From: Microthyrium microscopicum
Lineage: Eukaryota; Ascomycota; Dothideomycetes; Microthyriales; Microthyriaceae
NCBI GenBank assembly: GCA_010405405.1
Contig: MU004230.1
Coordinates: forward strand, 3,893,119 to 3,957,118
DNA: 64,000 bases
Reading direction: 5' to 3'
The position numbers and the translations under genes are program-made. Below, in pieces: positions 56,772 to 64,000 of the stretch (positions within the stretch are counted from its first letter, which is position 1; every line of letters begins with the position of its first letter). Below the pieces are notes generated by a model, which was not told where the DNA came from, searched no databases, and saw only the letters and a list, made by a program, of their open reading frames with translations.

Positions 56772-59225
56772 TTAGCGACGCAGTGAGTCCAGGGAGGTTA
56801 GTTTCGATGATATCTCGGGTATGCCTTCCAATCCCATTTCGTTTCGAGCTTTGTAGAATGCTTGGTGCTTCCTTCTGAAGAGGCGAGTGTTTCGTTGGAT
56901 GTAGTCATGGAGGAAGATTGAGAGTACGAGTAGTAGGTCGTCGTCATTGGAAGCGGGCTGTTTCTGTTCTTGGCCCACGGTTTGCGTAGAGGTTGTAGAT
57001 ACTCGTTTTCGGGTTTTCCTGGTTGAAGCGATCATCTCGCTTTTGGTTCGGACATTCTGCCAAATAGTCTGCACCCGCTTGGCCATGCGTGCCATACGTT
57101 TCTTTGCTTCATCAGCATATGCAACGTCCTGTATAGATTCGCTTGTCCTGTGACCCTTCACAAGTTCTTCTCCCGTGACGCGAAAGGCAACATGATCAAT
57201 GACAGCGACCATAGTGTTTGCTGTGGGCTCCATACCAAAAAGGTGCTTCATGCTATGAAGCACGAGCACGAGACCAAAAGAATCTTCAGCCATACCAAAA
57301 CAATGAATGATCCGTTCATACATGGTACGAGATGGTGCCACTGAAAGGGGTAATTTGACATTGTCGCGATTGTTTTCAGTCAAGCGATATAACATATGGC
57401 GGAAGAGAACCCGTGGACCAGGAAATCCAGCCATGCTGTTCTTTTTGTTCTTGAGAAGATTGAGATGAAGACCCTTCCAGAGCACCGCATATGTTTCCAT
57501 GTCAAATTGATACGTGAAATCATTGCTGAATTTCCTGAAAAAATCCCAAGCGCCAGGAGCATCGTCGAGCTGGAAATGGATAGACACTATGGCTCGGACA
57601 ATGTGGCCATGAAACTGAATATTTGGGGTATGCATGAGCCATCGCAGCACTTGCTGGGCACTTGCAGAATCCCCTCTTGCAGCATAGTGTTTTGCAAGAT
57701 GGTAATATGTTCTTGCATCGGCAGCTGGGACTTCTCGTCGAAGGTATTTCGGGAGTCGTCGATCAGGTTTCGACCGTGTTCGGGTGGCCGAATTCATTCT
57801 CTTTTGAACCATGGAGAGGGCAATTGCTTCAGCCTTTTGGACCTGATCTTCATCTGCAGAACTAGTAGTCCAAGCCTCGATAAGTCGATCAACTAGGCGA
57901 GCTGGCGGCGCCTTTCCCAGTTCAAACATGTATTCAACGATCATAGCAGTATGGTTAGGATCGCCTTTTATAGAGTGTTTGAGCCACACTTCAAAAAGCA
58001 CATCCTGCAGTCCACTATGCGTATTCTGAGTCAATATGTCCAGCGCTATGTCATCGATGGCAGCTAGATCTTTACATGACTGGAATAAGCGATCGAGAAG
58101 TTCAGTACATCTTTCCAAATTACCGAGCAAGGAGTCTGAGTGGTACTTTGCCATGAGTAGAAAAACAGCTTTAGCTTGCGCTACTGTTTGATTCCCCAAA
58201 AAGCCAGAGAACACCAGTTCCAGATCGGCATATCGTACAATCGATTGATAGGTCCTGAAAATTCGGTTGAAAAGCGACCAAGCTTCCAGCTGTTCCGGCA
58301 TCGAGCCCTGAGATAGCTGTGGAATCGCGAGCATGGCAACTCTAGGGTCAAGGCCATCAAGCCGTGAATTGAGCTCGAAGAGAATAGGTAGAAGCAGACG
58401 GTAGGATCGCGCTTTTGCAAATATCCTGGCTCCAAGTTCTAGCCAGAGTTTATTATCGTGTATCAGACCTAATTGCTGCTGTATTTGGGGCTTTGACAGT
58501 GGCGCGAGAGATTGTGTATCCGAATGTCCTTTTAATTTGCCATTTCCCAGATCGCGGCCGGTATCATCATGACTAGCAGGTCCTCTGATCCAATTTCGTA
58601 CCGCTTCGTCGATTCGACCATCAGCAACTTTTCGCTCTAAATGAAGAATGATTTGAAGGAGTTGGGTGTCATGACCAAGAGTGTTCATATCGTGCGTTAT
58701 CAATTCCAGGTTCTCGAGTGGAATCGGCTCGGTGTGTCGGAAAGATGCTTGTGACCTCCAAAGGACGTCCCAATCCCGCGCATTTAGCTCCGAGAGCAGT
58801 TTAACACCCTCGGAGTGTAGCGAGATGTATGCGCTCCACAGTAAACCACGATGAAGGTTATAGTATAGTCGATGAGGGGGTTTGCCGACTAGTCGCTTGA
58901 ACCTGGCGATTCGACCTCGAGAAAGTGAATCGAATTGCTGGGCTGACGGAGCCTGTGGAGTGGCATGACCTGAGCGATCTTTTAGATGTCCTTGACGAAA
59001 GGTAGCTGTAGCAGCACGTGGTCCTGTCAATTGATTGCCGCCATCTCGAAGACTCGAAGGGATATGCTTCGCTGGTGTGATAGGAGCCTGTTGTTGCTTC
59101 AGAGGCCGCCATGGGAGCGAGGCATGCTTCTGTTTGTATCTCGTGTTGCATACCGGGGACGTGGAGAAGGGAGCGGAAAGGGAGCCTTTGATAGTAGTCC
59201 GGATACGGAAACATCTCAGGAGCAT
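56772..59225 (-). CDS. Cya5-like mitochondrial PPR protein
   Basis: Single exon, about 817 aa from the ATG at 59225. The start MLLRCFRIRTTIKGSLSAPFSTSP is a good mitochondrial presequence. The frame is open a further 71 codons upstream, but those residues are not presequence-like and the ATG chosen is the better one. The body is alpha-helical with degenerate 35-residue repeats (for example ADARTYYHLAKHYAARGDSASAQQVLRWLM and MYERIIHCFGMAEDSFGLVLVLHSMKHLFG), as in the fungal Cya5/PPR proteins that promote translation of mitochondrial mRNAs such as COX1. The C-terminus is basic with a stretch FLHDYIQRNTRLFRRKHQAFYKARNEMG. The target RNA cannot be told from sequence. Confidence 0.8.
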   Translation of the reverse strand: MLLRCFRIRTTIKGSLSAPFSTSPVCNTRYKQKHASLPWRPLKQQQAPITPAKHIPSSLRDGGNQLTGPRAATATFRQGHLKDRSGHATPQAPSAQQFDSLSRGRIARFKRLVGKPPHRLYYNLHRGLLWSAYISLHSEGVKLLSELNARDWDVLWRSQASFRHTEPIPLENLELITHDMNTLGHDTQLLQIILHLERKVADGRIDEAVRNWIRGPASHDDTGRDLGNGKLKGHSDTQSLAPLSKPQIQQQLGLIHDNKLWLELGARIFAKARSYRLLLPILFELNSRLDGLDPRVAMLAIPQLSQGSMPEQLEAWSLFNRIFRTYQSIVRYADLELVFSGFLGNQTVAQAKAVFLLMAKYHSDSLLGNLERCTELLDRLFQSCKDLAAIDDIALDILTQNTHSGLQDVLFEVWLKHSIKGDPNHTAMIVEYMFELGKAPPARLVDRLIEAWTTSSADEDQVQKAEAIALSMVQKRMNSATRTRSKPDRRLPKYLRREVPAADARTYYHLAKHYAARGDSASAQQVLRWLMHTPNIQFHGHIVRAIVSIHFQLDDAPGAWDFFRKFSNDFTYQFDMETYAVLWKGLHLNLLKNKKNSMAGFPGPRVLFRHMLYRLTENNRDNVKLPLSVAPSRTMYERIIHCFGMAEDSFGLVLVLHSMKHLFGMEPTANTMVAVIDHVAFRVTGEELVKGHRTSESIQDVAYADEAKKRMARMAKRVQTIWQNVRTKSEMIASTRKTRKRVSTTSTQTVGQEQKQPASNDDDLLLVLSIFLHDYIQRNTRLFRRKHQAFYKARNEMGLEGIPEISSKLTSLDSLRR

Positions 59226-59655
59226 ACGAAAGTCTGAGAATGACGTTAGTATCAGGCTCTGTTCGACAAAGTTTGGGTGAAAGTGACCTTTCTCCAGTCT
59301 GCGCAGCCGACCATGTCGTGTGGCGATTGCATTAAATGATGAAAACCTGTCGAAATATATAGACGCGAGGACTACATGGGCCAAAAGTTGAGCAGTCGCA
59401 AAGTCCCTGAAATAAATTTTATGGAAGAGATCCATCATGGTCCAAGCGTCTGCCCAACTACTGTAACGTGGTGATGACAGGGATTACGTCGAGTCGCTGT
59501 TCCTTGCGTATGATTGGGTATCCCAAGATCTTCATTGTCAAGTTCCAAGGCTGGATTCGTACAATTATGTTTTAAGATAGACTTGATGAGATTGACGAAG
59601 ATAAGTTGCAATTTTCTGATACCTGTGAAAGATGTGTGAATCCTGATCAACGGCA
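59226..59655. other. short spacer upstream of the PPR gene
   Basis: 430 bp between the PPR start codon and the stop of the Zn2Cys6 gene on the same strand. The part next to the ATG is an open frame and is probably leader. Confidence 0.5.
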
Positions 59656-61719
59656 CTAAATATCTATAGTTTGGTTCAAATCCCTAACGATCCGTTCTCT
59701 TCGATGAAGTCGTTTGGTGAACTGAAATCCTTCGCTAACACCCATCCTCTCTAAAAGAGTCAAAAGCCAGCGCCTCTTCTTTCCTTCTGGCAGAGCATCG
59801 GACAGTATACGAATCGGAAAAATCATATTGATGACTCCACTCATCCGCTCAGGCCCTTGAAGAAACCATTCCAACGATTGACAAACCTCATCCGATACTT
59901 CTTGCGAGCTGAGTTGCGCATGTGGTAAACGAAGAGGATTTGTAGTCTTACCAGATGGTGCAAGTGACGCACCTTCAAGAGCTTGTGCCGGACAATTGCG
60001 AAAGCTCCATGTCCTTGTGAGATCGAAGAGGAGCAGAAGCGCAGTGTTGTATAGCACCGACTCTTTACCACGGTGGAAATGCCGACAAAAGTAAATGGTT
60101 TGGAAGAGAGGAACTTTCTCATCGTCGACAGTGAAGTGGACTTTTGGGTCGACTTGAATCTCGTAAACTAAGTTCGAATTCCAATACTCCCAAGTCCAGC
60201 GCCAGGAGAAGAGTTGACGGAAAACTTCAATGATTCTTTTCTCCAATGTCTCGGGTACTGTTGAGGGTACCAGGCCAGAATTTAATGCCTGTATCGCCAT
60301 ATCGCTGTCTTCGCATATTCCCGGAATATGCGCCATGATATCCACAAGAGCAAAGGACGACTTGATGAAAGGAGACTCAACCGTGCTTGTAATGGATCGC
60401 CAGACTTGAGCTTCCAAAAATGTCCTTTTCCTCATGATCAAGGCATGAGTGATCTGATTAAATTGTTAGTCCAAACACAGGCAAAACATTTGATTTAGCA
60501 TACGTACGATTGGAATTCGAGATAACTTATAGTAGCTTCATTGCGTCAATCAGCGACTGCCTTGGCGGTGTGAGTGGACTACACTTACAATCGGGCCGGA
60601 CCTTCATTGAGACTATCCGCACCGCGTGTCTCAATCAATTTTCCAACGCCTCCAGCATGTTGAATCCAGCCGTTACCATTCTCAAAGTTGGTCAACTAGT
60701 CACTCGTGAGATGATGAGGATGCAGGATTTAGATGGTGGCATACCTCATAAATTCCAAGTAAAAGAGCAACTGCAATATTTGTCGGATGTTGACTCAGTT
60801 TTGGGTCACCGAGATTAAAATTCAGCTGACGCAAAGCCTTCATGTAATAATCGGCACTCGTTTGAAGATCAGGCTTGGTTGAAGTGTGCCTGAAATTGTC
60901 AACTTAAAGTCACCAAGTCGAAGATTGAAACCTGGTTGCAGGACTTTCATGATAGTGCTAATCAAGAGGATCTTACATTCCTGGAAATCATTAGCAAAGA
61001 CAATACTCAAGACTCGAGGGATAAGACTTGCTCGCGTAAAAGGCCGAAGAAACGCAGCATACGGCATTGAATCCCAATGAATTACAGTCTGATTCTAGAA
61101 GACCTTCTATCCAAGAGTTTTTGAAATAGATTTTCTGCCTGATATAAGCATGCAATATCAACCACAATGAAGAAAAGTACTCGCATTGGGTTCGTTTGGG
61201 TTCCCGGGGAAAACATTGGCGGTCAAGAAAGATATCCATGTCTGCTCATTCAGTCGAGCTCTTCAATACTTTGGTATTGCAATGAACTCACATCTGTAGA
61301 CGCGTGGAGATCTAAGCTTGGGGATGGGCTGTTAATATAACTGGCAGTATGATTAGCCCAAGTTCTAAGTTGCATCCACCAGTTTTTTGTCGTACCCGGA
61401 ACTTCGTCTTTGTTGCTGGACTGGGAACCGATCATCTTAATCTAATATTAGCTGGTCCCGATTATCTCGGTCAATGAACCCACTTTGGCTGATAAAGATC
61501 AGAGCTTTGGAGTTCTTGTAACCATCACATATCATGTATGCCTTTCTACATCGGTCGCAAGTCGGCTTGCCTCCATCTTGCTTGTTGTTAGCAACTTAGC
61601 CCCTGAAACAGAATGCTCAACTGGAGTTCTCTTCACGACTGTCGATGGAACGTACCACATTTGACTTTTCTTTTACGACAAGTTAGACACGGGTTTGGTC
61701 TTGAGTTCCTGGGCATCAT
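59656..61719 (-). CDS. Zn2Cys6 fungal transcription factor
   Basis: Reconstructed from minus-strand pieces. Exon 1, 61719-61656, reads MMPRNSRPNPCLTCRKRKVKC; after a 79-nt intron exon 2 begins at 61576 with DGGKPTCDRCRKAYMICDGY, completing a six-Cys binuclear zinc cluster. Secure downstream exons are 61094-60977, 60902-60745, 60695-60589, 60535-60508 and 60453-59656, with consistent phases; they give ADYYMKALRQLN, VALLLGIYE, GWIQHAGGVGKLIETRGADS and ITHALIMRKRTFLEAQVW, the helical regulatory domain of Fungal_trans_2 type. The exons between about 61500 and 61100 are not resolved; fragments reading TKNWWMQLRTWANHTASY and TQCEYFSSLWLIL are likely parts. Nuclear DNA-binding regulator; targets unknown. 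The 28-nt exon is unusual. Middle disruption by a frameshift cannot be excluded. Confidence 0.78.
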
Positions 61720-62517
61720 CTTCTCGGTAAAAACCCTTGTTTACATTGAAGGGCACATCGTTTTAAATGGTAACTCCCGGACAAAGCTCTCCCTTCAACC
61801 TCAGCTCAACTACCACTTCAGTTGCTCGCGGGCTCCCCGGACTACTCTAGACCTCTCAAGTGAGTCTCATCTCAATCTCCAAAATAGCGCACTAAACCTT
61901 CTTCCAAATCAAGTTCCAAGAAGCCTCTGTGGCAAGAAAAATCGATGATGGTAACTTGGAGGCTGAGATGCAGTAGGAAATCACTAACATCCACCTCGGT
62001 GGCGCTAGCCTTTTCAGGACTAGACAGGAGGCTCTTCAGATCTCAACAAGCTTAACTACGACATAAGATCTTGCATTTCTTGATCTGCATAGTAATTTGT
62101 AATTTCTGCTATTCAATAGCTTCTGAATTGCCTTTTGTCCTCTTTACTCCTCAAGCGACTCATCTTCCAGCGCCCATCCCATCACAGACCATGAGTTCGT
62201 CAACTTATGCTGAGCCGCAGTCATCTGGCTTTACTGGCGCTTATGGCTGATGATTTGACCTTGGACTTTGGTATCAGCTCGGCATGGCTAACCTGTATGC
62301 GTTACTGGTAGCATTTCCTAGGCTATTCTGCAGCCAAAGAATAGGACATTCATGGAGTAATACAGGAATTACACCCGCGCTCGATTGATTTCATCAGACC
62401 CAGGCCTGTGCAAGTCACGTATAAAAGGTCACCACGTCTTCATGGTACGGACTCTCACAATGATCTTTGACAAAAGCCATCTCTGCTTCACTTTGTAAGG
62501 TACGGTTCAGATCTATC
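61720..62517. other. divergent promoter between transcription factor and carboxylesterase
   Basis: About 0.8 kb between two divergently transcribed genes. No coding frame. A control link between the two is possible but not shown. Confidence 0.5.
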
Positions 62518-64000
62518 ATGTCTCCTGCGTGTTACGTTTACTACGCCTTCATTGGCGGGGCCGTTGCTGCTGCCGGGTGCTCCAGTGGTTCAACCAGCAT
62601 CCCAGCAAAGGCATCAATAAGTGGTTTACCTGTGGTGGATTTGGGATATGGCCTTTGGCAAGGCACGATCAATGTATGCTATAGATCAAACAATCATCCT
62701 CAATACTGACAGCGAAAGGAAACTGGTGGTTATTACAATTTTTCCAACGTGAGATACGCGCAACCACCGGTTGGACAACTACGGTAAGTTTCTTTCTAAA
62801 CGTAGTATACTTCAATGGCCATTGCTTACCCTCGATCAGCTTTGCTGCCCCCAAACCTCCTCGCACCAATCGAAGTGTTATTCATGACGGACAACACGGC
62901 CGAGTGTGCCCTCAGGGTTATCCCGCATGGACAAAGGAGAGGAACATGTTCGTTGATGCCTACCTGGCTGATCCAAAAAACATCAGTAGCTTCACGAAGA
63001 AGCCAGCACCCGGTATAGACCCAACGGCAACACCACCACCACAGGACAATGGCTGGGCAACAGAGGACTGCCTATTTCTCGACGTTATTTCTCCAGTTAA
63101 TGTTTACGATAGCGGGTCTCTCAACAACTCGGGTGGTGCTCCAGTCCATGTCTGGCTGTTTGGTGGTGGATTCTATTCTGGTGACAAAAATGACAACAAC
63201 CCATCAGGATTTGTTGTCGAGTCAATGAAGAATCCCCAAACACAACCTGGTGTCATCTGGGTAGCGATCAACTATCGAATTGGAGCTCTCGGCTGGCTTG
63301 CCGGAAGCAACTTTACGGCAAGCGGTGGTATACCAAACGCAGGTCTTCACGATCAAAGATTGGCTCTGCATTGGATTCAACGAAACATTCACCTCTTCGG
63401 TGGCGATCCCAACAAGATTACTCTCATGGGCGCTTCTGCCGGTGCTTCATCAACATTACATCAAATCACTGCTTATGGTGGCAGCAAAGGTAACGCGCCA
63501 TTTCAGAAAGCTGTTCCTGAATCGCCTGCGTTCGCTCCTTCCCCTTCAGATGCCTTTCAAAACTCTATTTACCAACGATTCTTGGCCTCCGCAAATCTCA
63601 CAAGCTTGGCTGATCTACGGAAACTCTCATCAGAAGACGCGATCAAACTCAATAGTTTAACCATATTCAACGCTCTATATGGTAATGATGGCGGGCTTGG
63701 TCCGGCTGTAGATGGAACATTCGTACCTAATCTATTAACAATCCTTCTCAAGCAAGGCAACTTTTCCAAGAACGTTCAAGGAGTTTTCGCGGGCCACAAT
63801 ACCGACGAAGGTCTTATCTTCACCGATCCATCCATTCAAAACACAACTGCGTTCAACGCATTCATTCGACAAGTACTCCTCGCGGGAACAACAAATCAAA
63901 CTTACGAGTACATCGAGAACACACTGTATCCTGCAGTCTTCAACAACCTTACTGGTCTAGGCTACAACGATACCACGTCAAGATTAGCGACTTTGATTGC
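62518..64000 (+). CDS. secreted type-B carboxylesterase/lipase (3' end outside window)
   Basis: Exons 62518-62673, 62713-62783, 62840 to beyond 64000. The first exon has a signal peptide (CYVYYAFIGGAVAAAGCSSG), followed by RKETGGYYNFSNVRYAQPPVGQLRFAAPKPP, the type-B esterase start. Family marks are EDCLFLDVISP, the oxyanion region VWLFGGGFYSG, nucleophile elbow GASAG (Ser in LMGASAGAS), ESPAF after it and GHNTDEG, where the acidic triad member lies. The catalytic His would be beyond the window. Intron 1 is only 39 nt, with an in-frame TGA that requires its removal; intron 2 is 56 nt. Several NxT/S sites (NFS, NQT, NTT) suggest glycosylation. Secreted hydrolase; substrate unknown. Confidence 0.9.

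Noticed and set aside
57396-57896. Plus-strand 166-codon frame within the PPR gene
   Set aside because: Shadow of the conserved minus-strand coding sequence, no family resemblance.
59656-62517. Secondary-metabolite gene cluster (Zn2Cys6 regulator plus esterase)
   Set aside because: No core synthase, oxidase or transporter next to them in the window; neighbours on the left are housekeeping genes.

Overview
This window comes from a filamentous ascomycete (Pezizomycotina). The signs are short spliceosomal introns of about 40-120 nt with GTRNGT donors and CTAAC-like branch sites, pyrimidine-rich leaders, single-copy Pezizomycotina genes (Snt2, CK2-alpha, calmodulin with an ATG-only first coding exon, Cya5-like PPR protein), and an AT-rich block carrying repeat-induced point mutation (RIP). 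The class is not fixed by the sequence; Leotiomycetes or a relative is a guess.

Layout. 1-~7870 is a gene-free, TA-rich, RIP-destroyed repeat block in which one Ty3/gypsy chromovirus integrase plus chromodomain can still be read (363-1550, + strand). From 7.9 kb on the sequence is ordinary euchromatin with about 21 protein genes. In order they are: indoleamine 2,3-dioxygenase (-, its 3' end against the RIP block), alanyl-tRNA synthetase (-) whose start codon overlaps that of a divergent conserved hypothetical (+), an RCR-type membrane protein (-), the chromatin regulator Snt2 (-), a 3.4 kb gene-poor gap, an IQ-motif IQM-like protein (+), a DUF1295 steroid-reductase-like membrane protein (-), a secreted Pro/Ala-rich protein (+), RNase P subunit Rpp1 (-), CK2 alpha (+), the t-SNARE Tlg2 (+), a secreted Ser/Thr-rich protein (+), mitochondrial ribosome recycling factor (-), a secreted HSHGM-repeat protein (+), a ZIP9/ATX2-like zinc transporter (+), calmodulin (+), a Cid1/Cid13-like nucleotidyltransferase (-), an isochorismatase-fold hydrolase (+), a Cya5-like PPR protein (-), a Zn2Cys6 transcription factor (-) and a type-B carboxylesterase cut by the window end (+).

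The genes are mostly unrelated housekeeping loci, not a pathway cluster. Themes that recur are mitochondrial function (AlaRS presequence, Rrf1, Cya5-like, an isochorismatase with two in-frame starts), secreted low-complexity proteins with basic processing sites (30.2, 38.3 and 43.9 kb), and unusual gene architecture (13- and 16-nt exons, a 39-nt intron, introns that are multiples of three without stops, overlapping divergent start codons). The most suggestive candidate for an undescribed system is the secreted His-containing repeat precursor lying 440 bp upstream of, and on the same strand as, a ZIP transporter with its own His-rich tail. No tRNA, rRNA or CRISPR was recognised. All gene models are read by eye from splice signals and family resemblance; exon sums were checked to be multiples of three.
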